Shown piece by piece: positions 7,021 through 15,540 of a DNA stretch of 56,346 bases; within the stretch, counting starts at the first letter, position 1, and the number at the start of each line of letters is the position of its first letter. The position numbers and the translations under genes were made by a program. The stretch covers positions 1 to 56,346 of the forward strand of contig CANHCV010000009.1 of NCBI GenBank assembly GCA_947459245.1. Reading direction: 5' to 3'. A model generated the notes under the pieces. That model saw only the letters and a list, made by a program, of their open reading frames with translations. It searched no databases and was not told where the DNA came from. The stretch is from Bacteroidota bacterium. Lineage in GTDB: Bacteria; Bacteroidota; Bacteroidia; UBA7662; CANHCV01.

Positions 7021-9486
7021 TTACGCTGGATCTACATCAATTGAAATAAAAATGGATTTGAAGATGGGCGCACCTTGTAGGGCTCTTTGAAGGTCGAGCA
7101 GGTGCGCTTTGATCGTTTGGGGCTTTATTTTTTCCACTTGGTATTTCACCTGAATTTGACGGTAATACCGATTATTGATTTTACTAACCGGAGGAGGAAC
7201 AGGCCCCAACGTTCCTTTTGGCAAAGTAATCCTCAATTTTTTGGCCATCAATTGGGCTGCTTCTTCCACAATATCTTCTTTCTTCCCCGACAGGGTAATC
7301 ACCATCATTTTTGAAAATGGAGGATAACCAAACTCCTTTCTTTCTTTGATTTGCCAATGAAAAAAAGATGGATAATCTTGCTTTTTAAGAAATGAAAACA
7401 TCGGGTGTTGGGGTTGCCGAGTTTGAATGAGCACCTTCCCCTTTTTCAGGTGCCTCCCTGCCCTTCCCGATACTTGCATCAATTGCTGAAACGTTCTTTC
7501 AACAGCACGAAAATCGGTCCAACTTAACGATTGATCGGCATTGAGAACCCCAACCAAGGTTACATTTTCAAAATCCAATCCTTTGGAAATCATTTGTGTC
7601 CCAACCAAAATATCAATTTCACCCTCTTCCATCGCTTTAAAAATATCTTTGAAGGCCGATTTCTTTTTGGTTACATCTTGATCCAATCGTTCAACCTTGT
7701 AATCGGGAAAAAGCGCTTGAACATCTTCCTCCACTTTCTCAGTTCCAAATCCGAGCATGCTAATATCTTCGCTTCCGCATGATTTACAGGAACTCACCGA
7801 TTTCTCTTGGTGCCCGCAATAGTGACATACGAGGTTCTGACTACCCTTGTGGTAATTGAGGGAAACGTCGCAATTCGGGCATTCTACCAATTTTCCACAG
7901 GTAGAACATTGTTGTACGGGGTGATACCCGCGACGATTTCGAAATAAAATAACTTGGTCGTTGTTCTCTACCTTCTCTTGTATTTCGGAAAGAAGGGCGA
8001 AACTGAAATAATCTTTGATGGCTCCTTGCTCCTTTGCTTTCGCCATATCGATCAATTCGATGGCAGGTGGAACCGCTTCCCCAAATCGTTCATCCAACTC
8101 AACCAATCCAATTTTCCCCGATTGGGCAGCGAAATACGACTCTACCGAAGGCGTAGCCGATCCCAACAAAACCTGTGCATGATGCATTTGCGCCAGAACC
8201 AAGGCACTGTCTCGGGCGTGGAAACGGGGCGAAGGTTCGGCCTGTTTATAGGCCGTATCATGTTCCTCATCAACAATGATCAATCCCAAGTTGGAGAAGG
8301 GAAGGAAAACTCCAGATCGAACACCCAATACCAATTGAAACTGATTTTGCACTACGGCATTGAACAATTCCACCCGTTCTTGCTCGTTCATTTTGGAATG
8401 GTAAACGCCAACTTCTCCGAAAACTTGGCGAATTCTTCCAAGCAATTGGGTAGTTAGGGCAATTTCGGGAACCAAAAAAAGGACTTGTTTTCCTTGTTTC
8501 AGTTGTTCTTCAATCATTTTGATGTAAATGGCCGTTTTTCCACTTCCGGTGATCCCGCGGAAAAGCACCGTTGCAAACTGGGAAAATCCTGTTTTTATTT
8601 CATCCAATGCTCGGGACTGAGCGGAAGAAAGGATGATTTCTTTCTTCTCGACGGCAGATTCCAACAAACGGCTAACCCTTTGTTTGGATTGCACCAAGAT
8701 TCCCTTTTGAATGAGAGCCGAAAGGGGTTGAACCTGTACTTTGGGATGTTTTAAAAACTCTTTTCGACTTAATTCTGAAGCAGCATTTTTGGTCATTTGA
8801 AGGAAGACCAATAGCGCATCGAGTTGTTTGGGTGCTTTTTCAAGCACATCGAAGAGGATGCGCAATTGGGGTTCCTCCCGAAAATTGGGGTGAAGCGATA
8901 AAACGTTTTCGAATTTCGGCGCGACCTTCTCGTTGATTTCTTCGGTAGCTACCGCGCCGCCTTTTTGAATGAGGCTGCGAACGACTCCAAAGGCGGAACG
9001 CTTCCGAATAATTTTTGCAGCTTCATCCAAATCAATTTTCCCTCGAATCTGAATCGCTTCCAACAATAAAAACTCCTGGTCGCTCAATTCCCCCTCGCTT
9101 TCTGCATCGAAATCGGGGTTCGGCAGGAGAATGGTCTTGGAAGCCAACTTCAGGGCAGAGGGAAAAGCTTGGTTCATCACCAAACCCAAGGGCGACAGGT
9201 AATACTGGCTCATCCACTTCCAAAATTGAAGGTGCTTTTCCTCCAACAAGGGAAAAACATCCAATACCTCTTCCACCATTTTGCAGGGATAGGAAGTTGG
9301 ATTTTCAGCGTGAATATTGGTAATGATTCCGGAATAAAATTTACCTTTTTGAAAAGGCACTACCACTCGTTTTCCAACCTGAATTTCTTCAACCAAAGAA
9401 GGTGGAACGGCATAGGTAAACGCATTTTCCAAAGGCAAGGGTAACAATACATCTACATAAGCTCCTATTTCCTGAAAAAGCGACAT
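7021..9486 (-). CDS. priA: primosomal protein N', replication restart helicase PriA
   Basis: This 821-residue protein is the usual size for the SF2 helicase that reloads the replisome at repaired forks. The N-terminal DNA-binding region (YVDVLLPLPLENAFTYAVP, then GKRVVVPF) is followed by Walker A GITGSGKT near residue 312 and the DEEHD box (IIVDEEHDTAYKQ). A zinc-binding insert has paired CxxC motifs (CSTCGKLVECPNC, CHYCG, CKSCG). Motifs V and VI are present (GTQMISKGLDFENV, QVSGRAGR). A -7 box ends 4 nt before the ATG at 9486. The SRP RNA gene follows downstream. Confidence 0.96.
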   Translation of the reverse strand: MSLFQEIGAYVDVLLPLPLENAFTYAVPPSLVEEIQVGKRVVVPFQKGKFYSGIITNIHAENPTSYPCKMVEEVLDVFPLLEEKHLQFWKWMSQYYLSPLGLVMNQAFPSALKLASKTILLPNPDFDAESEGELSDQEFLLLEAIQIRGKIDLDEAAKIIRKRSAFGVVRSLIQKGGAVATEEINEKVAPKFENVLSLHPNFREEPQLRILFDVLEKAPKQLDALLVFLQMTKNAASELSRKEFLKHPKVQVQPLSALIQKGILVQSKQRVSRLLESAVEKKEIILSSAQSRALDEIKTGFSQFATVLFRGITGSGKTAIYIKMIEEQLKQGKQVLFLVPEIALTTQLLGRIRQVFGEVGVYHSKMNEQERVELFNAVVQNQFQLVLGVRSGVFLPFSNLGLIIVDEEHDTAYKQAEPSPRFHARDSALVLAQMHHAQVLLGSATPSVESYFAAQSGKIGLVELDERFGEAVPPAIELIDMAKAKEQGAIKDYFSFALLSEIQEKVENNDQVILFRNRRGYHPVQQCSTCGKLVECPNCDVSLNYHKGSQNLVCHYCGHQEKSVSSCKSCGSEDISMLGFGTEKVEEDVQALFPDYKVERLDQDVTKKKSAFKDIFKAMEEGEIDILVGTQMISKGLDFENVTLVGVLNADQSLSWTDFRAVERTFQQLMQVSGRAGRHLKKGKVLIQTRQPQHPMFSFLKKQDYPSFFHWQIKERKEFGYPPFSKMMVITLSGKKEDIVEEAAQLMAKKLRITLPKGTLGPVPPPVSKINNRYYRQIQVKYQVEKIKPQTIKAHLLDLQRALQGAPIFKSIFISIDVDPA

Positions 9487-9490
9487 TCAA

Positions 9491-9498
9491 CAAAAATA
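9491..9498 (-). promoter_or_regulatory. -7 promoter box of priA
   Basis: The minus strand reads TATTTTTG, an exact TAnnTTTG match with only 4 nt (TTGA) before the priA ATG. This implies an almost leaderless transcript. Confidence 0.45.
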
Positions 9499-9535
9499 AG
9501 GTCAAAAATCTTGGGAAGAAGTTTTTCTTTTCCAC

Positions 9536-9543
9536 TAATTTCG
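9536..9543 (+). promoter_or_regulatory. -7 promoter box of the AlkD-like gene
   Basis: TAATTTCG is one mismatch from TAnnTTTG and ends 4 nt before the ATG at 9548. A TTG lies at 9511-9513, 22 nt upstream. The divergent priA promoter is in the same 61-bp gap. Confidence 0.35.
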
Positions 9544-9547
9544 GAAC

Positions 9548-10216
9548 ATGAATCCGCAACAAACTTTCGAAATCATTTCACTTGAATTGAAAAGAAATGC
9601 CAACCTTGAAAAGAGTGTTAGCATGAAAAAATACATGAAAGAACAGGGTGAATTTCTGGGAATTTCGAGTCCGGTAAGAAAAGAGATCACCAAAGAATGG
9701 ATGAAGGTGCGTTGGGAAACGGAATCGGAAAACTTTGATTTTTTCCACCTGTTGTGGAATGCCCCCCACCGAGAATTCCATTACCTAGGCATGGAATGGG
9801 CGCACAAACAAAAACTATGGAAGTCGGAAAAATTCCTCTCCATTTTAGAGCATTGCATTCATTCCCGCCCTTGGTGGGACACTTTGGATTTTATTGCGGC
9901 GAATTGGGCGGGAGGATACTTTAGTACCTTCCCAGAGAAGCGGGAGGAGGTTTTATCCACCTGGATTTCTCATTCGCACTTTTGGTTCAATCGGGTGGCT
10001 ATTTTGCACCAACTCACCTACAAAAGCAAAACCGACGAAAGCTGGTTAGAACGAAGCATGCTGCCCCATATCCAACAAAAAGAATTTTTCATTCGAAAAT
10101 CAATCGGGTGGGCCTTGCGTCAATATGCTCGAACCTCACCCGATTGGGTAAAAGCTTTTGTTGAAAAACATCCGCTCTCGAACCTCTCTAAACGAGAAGC
10201 ACTGAAGCACTTGTAA
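9548..10216 (+). CDS. DNA alkylation repair protein, AlkD-like HEAT-repeat glycosylase
   Basis: The protein has 222 residues, the normal size for AlkD (PF08713), a HEAT-like solenoid that excises N3- and N7-alkylated purines without base flipping. The N-terminus has the family motif KKYMKEQGEFLGIS then PVRKEI. The DNA-contacting helix reads RPWWDTLDFIA, matching the conserved W-x(0-1)-WD-x-x-D stretch that holds the key Trp and Asp. A later FIRKSIGWALRQYA supplies the conserved Arg. It is divergent from priA, and its stop codon abuts the stop of the convergent giant surface gene with no gap. Confidence 0.85.
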   Translation: MNPQQTFEIISLELKRNANLEKSVSMKKYMKEQGEFLGISSPVRKEITKEWMKVRWETESENFDFFHLLWNAPHREFHYLGMEWAHKQKLWKSEKFLSILEHCIHSRPWWDTLDFIAANWAGGYFSTFPEKREEVLSTWISHSHFWFNRVAILHQLTYKSKTDESWLERSMLPHIQQKEFFIRKSIGWALRQYARTSPDWVKAFVEKHPLSNLSKREALKHL

Positions 10217-13200
10217 TTATTCGCCTCCCGTTTTGGGTGCTGGCTTATCCATCTTAGGTTTCGGTGTTTGCGATGGCTCAACCTTGGGTTTCGTTGGAGC
10301 AGAATTCGTTGGTGGAGTAGTTCTCACCGGCTCTTTCACCGCAGGTTTCGTTGGAGCAGATGAACTGGGTCGTGTTGCAGGCTCGGTGGTTGCGGGTTTA
10401 ACAGGACGTTGTCCGGAAGTTGGTGTTTTCGGTGTTCTACCCTCTTCTACCTTCTTTTGTGGCTCTTGATTTTGGCTCCCCCGATTGGGCGATTGTCCAC
10501 CGCTGCGGGGTGTACTTTCTGTTTGTCCTGGGGTTGATTCCGGCTGATAGTTGATCACCAATTGTTCTTGCTCACGACCATTCGGTGTGGTAACGGTAAT
10601 GGTTATCGGATTGATTCCCACTGTTAACTGCAGCGGACAATTCATTCGGAAAGTAACGGGATCGTACGTAAAACTCACCACATTGTTGTTGTGAATCACT
10701 TCAATTTCTTCGTTGCTTGAAACATTTCGCACTTCGGCTTGGAGGGTAATGCGATCTTGATTCACGGTAGAATTTCTACGGGCCGGATTTAAAACATTCA
10801 ACAAGGGTGCCCCAGAATTGCTGGTTAAATCGTGGTACAACTGGGCTGAATCTTCCGCATGTCCGTTAGCATTGTTCACTTCAACAAAAAGGTAGTTATC
10901 TCCGGTTCTTGGGCGAATACTTGTCTCTAACATTCTGCTTGAAGCATCGTACCCGAAAACATGATTCACCCCATTCAATTTAAATCGAATTTGACCGGAA
11001 GACGTAACATTTTCGAATCGAATTTGGACGCGATATGTTGACGAATAACTGGTATTGTTCATCCTTGCCGATGGATTTACCCAGATGATTCTGGGAATTC
11101 GGTTGGGGTCGGTTGGTTCGGTAGTTGGATTAGAGGGAGTGGATGATGTTGCTAAAGTAATACGAACCGTTTTCGAATCGCTTCCTGCTGCATTTCGTGC
11201 TAAGATGGCAACCGTATTGATTCCATCTTGAAGGGAAAGCGGAACTTGCACACTTCCATCCTCGGGTGAGAATTGGAATGAAACGGAATTTCCGTTTTGA
11301 GTAACGGTGAGCTCATTGGAGGATGCAACATTTCGAACTTGGGCAATGGCCGTATAATCGATGGAGGTTACTCGAATGGATGAAGTTGAAGGGGTACTCC
11401 ATTGAACCGTAGGAGCTAAAGCAGCTGGTGGATTTGTTGTTCCTCCAGGGTTGCCTCCAGGGTTTCCTCCAGGGTTTCCGCCGGGATTACCGCCGGGGTT
11501 TCCGCCGGGATTACCGCCGGGGTTTCCGCCGGGGTTTCCGCCGGGATTACCGCCGGGATTGCCGCCGGGATTGCCGCCGGGATTGCCGCCGGGGTTTCCG
11601 CCAGGATTACCGCCAGGGTTTCCGCCAGGGTTTCCGCCAGGATTACCGCCAGGGTTTCCGCCAGGGTTTCCGCCAGGGTTTCCGCCAGGGTTTCCGCCGG
11701 GGTTTCCGCCGGGGTTACTTGAAACGGATGTTCGATTGATGGTTCTCACCAACATGTCGCTTCCTGCTGAATTTTTGGCTTTGATTTCTACGGTATTTGC
11801 TCCGATTTGAAGCGGTGTAGAAATGGTTATGGTTTGATTGGAATAGGAATAAGTAAAATAAACCGATTTTCCGTTGACCGCCACTTGAAGGTCAGACTTA
11901 TTCTTTACGTTACTTACTTTCACCTGAATAATCTCGGTTGATTTAGTAGTGGTGAGTTGAGATGGACTTACCCATTGAAGGGTTGGAGGATTTTCAGAAT
12001 TGTAATTAACAATGGCTGTTTCTGTAGCAGTTCCTTTTGGATTGGTTCCCGTAATTTGAATGGTATTGGAGCCTTGATTGCAGAAAAACGAACCGCTTAA
12101 AACCCCATTTGATTCATTGTAGAAAAAAGCAACGGTTTCGTTTCCATTGATGTAAACTTTTACGTCCTGAGAGCGGGTAACATTTTTTACTACCGCAGCA
12201 TATTCGTAAGAACTGAAGGTATTTACCCAATTGAACGGACTACGAGAAGGTTTGGTAAATACAATTTGAGGAGCCGCAATGGGATTAGTTGGATTAGTTG
12301 GGTTAGTTGGATTGGTTGGGTTGGTAGGGTTGGTAGGTGTAACAGGATCAAAAGCACCACCTTCTCGCACCAACATGAGATTTTCAACATCACTTCCAAA
12401 TTCGTTTCGTGCGCGAATGCTGAGGTAATGGTTTCCGGGTTCCAACAATAAATTAGCAATTACCGATCCGGAAATGGAATTGAAGCTGAAGTTGGTCAGC
12501 TTCTGTTGATCCAACGTAACCACAATTTGAGAGGGGTCCGAAACGTTCTTCACAATTGCTTCAAAAAGGACTTTTTCTTGGGTGGTATTGAAGAAATTTC
12601 GGGAAGTTGGTCGCATCAAATCAATGGTTGGAGCTTTCCCGAAATTGCTGGGCGTTGAATTTCTCTCAACGGTAACTTCTGCCGTTGACGATTGGGTACC
12701 CCCTGCATTTCGTGCAATGATATTCAATCGGTTTACACCAACGACCAACGGTAGCACGGCAGAAACTGTTCCTGAATTGGCATCAAAAGTAAAATCGTAC
12801 ACTTGATTTCCGCGAGCCATCAATTGGATCTGATTTTTCTCGGTAACCTGTTTTACAACGGCTTGAAAAGTGAAAATTTCATCGGATGTTTTGCCTGTTC
12901 CTCCCGAAGGATTCATCCAAAAAATTTGAGGCGCCAAAACCGGATTGCTTGGCGGATTATTTCGAACGGTATCGATGAACACCGGCTTTACATCATAAAC
13001 TAGCGTACGAGATCCGGAAGCTTGTCCCTGATCATTTCGAGCCATCACCACAATTTCGTTGGTTCCTCGTTGAAGCGCAAGGGTAGCCGTTAGCGTTTGG
13101 GAAGTTTGATTCCATGAAAAACGATCATCATTTACTCCATTCACCAACAGCGTAATTTGGTTCCGATCTTTTACTTGAAACACCTTTGCTCGAACCGTAA

Positions 13201-14161
13201 GCACCGAAGAAGAAGACTCGTACGGATTCCCTGTAGGAAATTCCCAACGAACACTGGGTTCCATGGCTTCTTGCACCTGATTTCCTTTATCTCCCCGCCT
13301 ATTGCGATTAACGAAACCGCCAATCGTAAACTCGGTCTTCAAGGCCGTATAATGAAATCGGTCGTATTTAGCACGAATATCGGTCGAAGCAAAACCGTCC
13401 AATCGATCTTCCTTCCACGGACAAGAAACTTTATGTTCGAGACCAATCATCCAACCCGGTGTGAGGTAAAAACCAAGTCCCGCACCAAAAGAAGGCGTAA
13501 ATCTTAATCGATAAGAATTTAAATCATAACCCACTGCTGCCGATTCGTAATCCAAAGGAATAAGATTTCCATCTTTTTGAAGGGTTCGAATTTGATCGGA
13601 AATTTGATAAGGGTCCCTTTGATTGGCATTGATGGAAGAAAAATTGTAGCCGTCTCCACCGTCTCGGATGAGTTCTTGGAAAACCTGATATCCAGCAATT
13701 CCCAATCCTCCAAATCCGTACAAATAAACTCCAGTTTTTTCTCGCAAACGATTAAGGCCTAAAACCAATTCTAAATTTCCTTCTTTAAAAACTGTTCGAT
13801 GGTTGTGGAATAAACTATCCGTAGCTTGATAGGTATTTGAAAAGTTGAAATCTTGCTTGAATACATTTTCATCGCTTGCAACAGTTCTAAAGGTTTGATT
13901 TCCCTCAGACCTCGCGTTCAACCAACGTCCTCGAAGATCAACGGTCCAAAAAGCATTGGGCTTGCTGTAAACGGGAATTCCCAAGGTTAATCCGCGAGAA
14001 AACATGGGATAAACTTGTTGAACATCCGATTGTTGCCAACCTCCGCCCATGTTTAATCCCAATTTTACTCCTCCGTAACGAATTTCGGAGGTTTGAGCAG
14101 AACTGGAAATGCTGATTAGTCCTAAGAACAGAAATAATGCAGAGTAAAGAACTTTTTTCAT
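10217..14161 (-). CDS. giant surface protein: N-terminal barrel, eight Ig-like repeats, GGNP tract
   Basis: The chosen start is the ATG at 14161 (MKKVLYSALFLFLGL), with signal peptide cleavage near SSSAQ; an ATG 3 codons earlier is also open. Residues about 25-300 look like an outer-membrane beta-barrel (alternating aromatic strands, GFGGLGIAGYQVF, GAGLGFYLTPGWMIG). About eight repeats of 80-90 residues follow, each with a pattern of xxWxxPS, then V.NV..s..I.v..NG, then L..G.N.I.I.ARN..G. A (NPT)n linker lies near 607-626 and a (GGNP)n tract of about 23 units at 815-907. The last 110 residues are Pro/Thr/Lys-rich. There is no T9SS domain. The role is unknown; adhesion or envelope structure is likely. 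Confidence 0.78.
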   Translation of the reverse strand: MKKVLYSALFLFLGLISISSSAQTSEIRYGGVKLGLNMGGGWQQSDVQQVYPMFSRGLTLGIPVYSKPNAFWTVDLRGRWLNARSEGNQTFRTVASDENVFKQDFNFSNTYQATDSLFHNHRTVFKEGNLELVLGLNRLREKTGVYLYGFGGLGIAGYQVFQELIRDGGDGYNFSSINANQRDPYQISDQIRTLQKDGNLIPLDYESAAVGYDLNSYRLRFTPSFGAGLGFYLTPGWMIGLEHKVSCPWKEDRLDGFASTDIRAKYDRFHYTALKTEFTIGGFVNRNRRGDKGNQVQEAMEPSVRWEFPTGNPYESSSSVLTVRAKVFQVKDRNQITLLVNGVNDDRFSWNQTSQTLTATLALQRGTNEIVVMARNDQGQASGSRTLVYDVKPVFIDTVRNNPPSNPVLAPQIFWMNPSGGTGKTSDEIFTFQAVVKQVTEKNQIQLMARGNQVYDFTFDANSGTVSAVLPLVVGVNRLNIIARNAGGTQSSTAEVTVERNSTPSNFGKAPTIDLMRPTSRNFFNTTQEKVLFEAIVKNVSDPSQIVVTLDQQKLTNFSFNSISGSVIANLLLEPGNHYLSIRARNEFGSDVENLMLVREGGAFDPVTPTNPTNPTNPTNPTNPTNPIAAPQIVFTKPSRSPFNWVNTFSSYEYAAVVKNVTRSQDVKVYINGNETVAFFYNESNGVLSGSFFCNQGSNTIQITGTNPKGTATETAIVNYNSENPPTLQWVSPSQLTTTKSTEIIQVKVSNVKNKSDLQVAVNGKSVYFTYSYSNQTITISTPLQIGANTVEIKAKNSAGSDMLVRTINRTSVSSNPGGNPGGNPGGNPGGNPGGNPGGNPGGNPGGNPGGNPGGNPGGNPGGNPGGNPGGNPGGNPGGNPGGNPGGNPGGNPGGNPGGNPGGNPGGTTNPPAALAPTVQWSTPSTSSIRVTSIDYTAIAQVRNVASSNELTVTQNGNSVSFQFSPEDGSVQVPLSLQDGINTVAILARNAAGSDSKTVRITLATSSTPSNPTTEPTDPNRIPRIIWVNPSARMNNTSYSSTYRVQIRFENVTSSGQIRFKLNGVNHVFGYDASSRMLETSIRPRTGDNYLFVEVNNANGHAEDSAQLYHDLTSNSGAPLLNVLNPARRNSTVNQDRITLQAEVRNVSSNEEIEVIHNNNVVSFTYDPVTFRMNCPLQLTVGINPITITVTTPNGREQEQLVINYQPESTPGQTESTPRSGGQSPNRGSQNQEPQKKVEEGRTPKTPTSGQRPVKPATTEPATRPSSSAPTKPAVKEPVRTTPPTNSAPTKPKVEPSQTPKPKMDKPAPKTGGE
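11441..11716 (-). repeat. 12-bp minisatellite encoding (GGNP)n
   Basis: About 23 tandem copies of a 12-bp unit (plus strand ccnggnttnccn-like) encode Gly-Gly-Asn-Pro in the giant surface protein. Because 12 is divisible by 3, copy changes keep the frame. Unit variants are grouped: copies with CCG are clustered on the left, copies with CCA on the right, with CCG again at the end. This suggests local duplication or unequal exchange. Confidence 0.9.
12283..12339 (-). repeat. 9-bp tandem repeat encoding (NPT)n
   Basis: About six copies of a 9-bp unit (plus strand ggattagtt and variants) encode a Thr-Asn-Pro linker between the third and fourth Ig-like repeats of the giant surface protein. It is in frame and could vary in length. 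Confidence 0.75.
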
Positions 14162-14185
14162 AAGAACCATTTTTCAAAGCCTTTT

Positions 14186-14193
14186 CAAAAATA
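14186..14193 (-). promoter_or_regulatory. -7 promoter box of the giant surface protein gene
   Basis: The minus strand reads TATTTTTG, an exact TAnnTTTG match, 24 nt before the ATG at 14161. No -33 TTG at 19 nt is seen. Confidence 0.4.
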
Positions 14194-14302
14194 GAGCTAA
14201 AACTTCCATGTCGGTTTAAATGCGTTTTTTTCTTTCAAAACCCCTTCAATTTGTCCATTTTATTAGACCCTTCATTTGCACTTTTTTTTCGAACTTTGCG
14301 GC

Positions 14303-15079
14303 ATGAATTCACAAAATTTTCCAAATGGTGGCGTTGAAGTTCACCGTTCTGAAGGAATTGCAACCATAACTTTTTATCACCCCCAGTCCAATTCCCTTCC
14401 CGGTGCCGTTTTGCGCTCGCTTGCCGAAAACATTGAAAAGGAAGGAAATCACGCCGATTCGAGGGTCATCGTTCTTCAATCGGTTGGAGATAAAGCATTT
14501 TGTGCTGGAGCCTCTTTTGATGAATTGATTGCGATTGAAGATCTTGAAACGGGGAAACACTTTTTCTCGGGATTTGCTATGGTAATCAATGCCCTTCGCA
14601 AATGTCCGAAATTGGTGATTGGACGAGTTCAAGGAAAAGCTGTTGGCGGAGGAGTTGGCATTGCGTCCTCGGTCGATTATTGTTTTGCAGTTGAGGGTGC
14701 CTCCGTAAAATTATCGGAACTTGCCGTTGGCATTGGTCCGTTTGTGGTTGGTCCTGCGGTGGAACGTAAAATTGGCGTTTCTGGAATGTCGCAACTCGCC
14801 ATCGATGCAACCGAGTGGAGAAGTGCCCGATGGGCCGAACAACACGGGTTGTACGCTCACGTTTTTTCAAACGCAGAAGAAATGGATGCGGGAATTCAAA
14901 CCTTGGCACAAAAATTGGCAAGTTCCAGCCCAGAGGCCATGCGGGAATTGAAGAAAATTTTCTGGTCTGGAACCGAACACTGGGATCAATTGTTGATTGA
15001 AAGAGCGGGAATCAGCGGAACATTGGTTCTTTCCGATTTCACCCGCACTGCCATTCAAAAATTTAAAAGTAAATCATGA
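14303..15079 (+). CDS. enoyl-CoA hydratase/isomerase family protein (crotonase)
   Basis: The start at 14303 (MNSQNFPNGGVEVHR) gives 258 residues, normal for a crotonase; the frame opens 9 codons earlier. The fold signatures are AFCAGASFDELI (oxyanion-hole and CoA-binding loop) and GKAVGGGVGIASSVDY, LSELAVGIGPFVVGPAVERKIG. The second catalytic Glu (in SELAVG) is present, but the position of the first hydratase Glu (GGGxE in classic enzymes) is Gly. Water addition may therefore be altered, or the enzyme may be an isomerase or another acyl-CoA lyase. Its stop overlaps the start of the DUF1573 gene (ATGA). Confidence 0.85.
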   Translation: MNSQNFPNGGVEVHRSEGIATITFYHPQSNSLPGAVLRSLAENIEKEGNHADSRVIVLQSVGDKAFCAGASFDELIAIEDLETGKHFFSGFAMVINALRKCPKLVIGRVQGKAVGGGVGIASSVDYCFAVEGASVKLSELAVGIGPFVVGPAVERKIGVSGMSQLAIDATEWRSARWAEQHGLYAHVFSNAEEMDAGIQTLAQKLASSSPEAMRELKKIFWSGTEHWDQLLIERAGISGTLVLSDFTRTAIQKFKSKS

Positions 15080-15537
15080 TGAAAACGCTTGCATGGATGA
15101 TCGTTATGTGGATGGGCTTCAGCCTTTCTGCATCGGCCCAAGAACAACCCGAACAATCCAAGGCCGAAATTCGTTTCGAAAAAGAAACCCACGATTTTGG
15201 AAAAATTCGGGAAGGTGAAATGGCCTCCTTCGAATTCAAATTCACCAATGTTGGAGAAGAACCCTTGGTTATTTCTCGCGTCAATGTTTCGTGCGGATGC
15301 ACCACACCCGACTGGACTCGTGGGCCCATCGCTCCGGGAAAAACGGGATTCGTTAAAGCAACGTACAATTCTAGCGGACGTCCAGGCACTTTTGATCGTT
15401 CGGTGACCATCACCACCAACGCCAAAACACCGGTTAAGGTGCTCAACATCAAAGGCGATGTAAGCCCTCAGCAACCCAACGAGCCGATTTCGCCTTCATC
15501 ACAAAAACCTTCCATTTTACAAAAAGACCAAAAATAA
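15076..15537 (+). CDS. secreted DUF1573 protein
   Basis: The protein has 153 residues with a signal peptide (MMKTLAWMIVMWMGFSLSASA) cut before QEQ. The mature part matches DUF1573: ETHDFGKIREGE, FEFKFTNVGEEPLVISRVNVSCGCTTP split over two strands, then APGKTGFVKATYNSSGRPG. This is an Ig-like fold common in secreted Bacteroidota proteins; its function is unknown. The start codon overlaps the stop of the crotonase gene by 4 bp, so translation is likely coupled. The aminotransferase gene follows after 3 nt. Confidence 0.85.
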   Translation: MMKTLAWMIVMWMGFSLSASAQEQPEQSKAEIRFEKETHDFGKIREGEMASFEFKFTNVGEEPLVISRVNVSCGCTTPDWTRGPIAPGKTGFVKATYNSSGRPGTFDRSVTITTNAKTPVKVLNIKGDVSPQQPNEPISPSSQKPSILQKDQK

Positions 15538-15540
15538 TCC

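Noticed and set aside
11428-11810. Plus-strand frames with PPGF/PPGL repeats looking like collagen, or R-rich repeats
   Set aside because: They are the opposite strand of the GGNP minisatellite in a clearly supported gene, have no own promoter or homologous flanks, and exist only because the 12-bp unit stays open in all frames.
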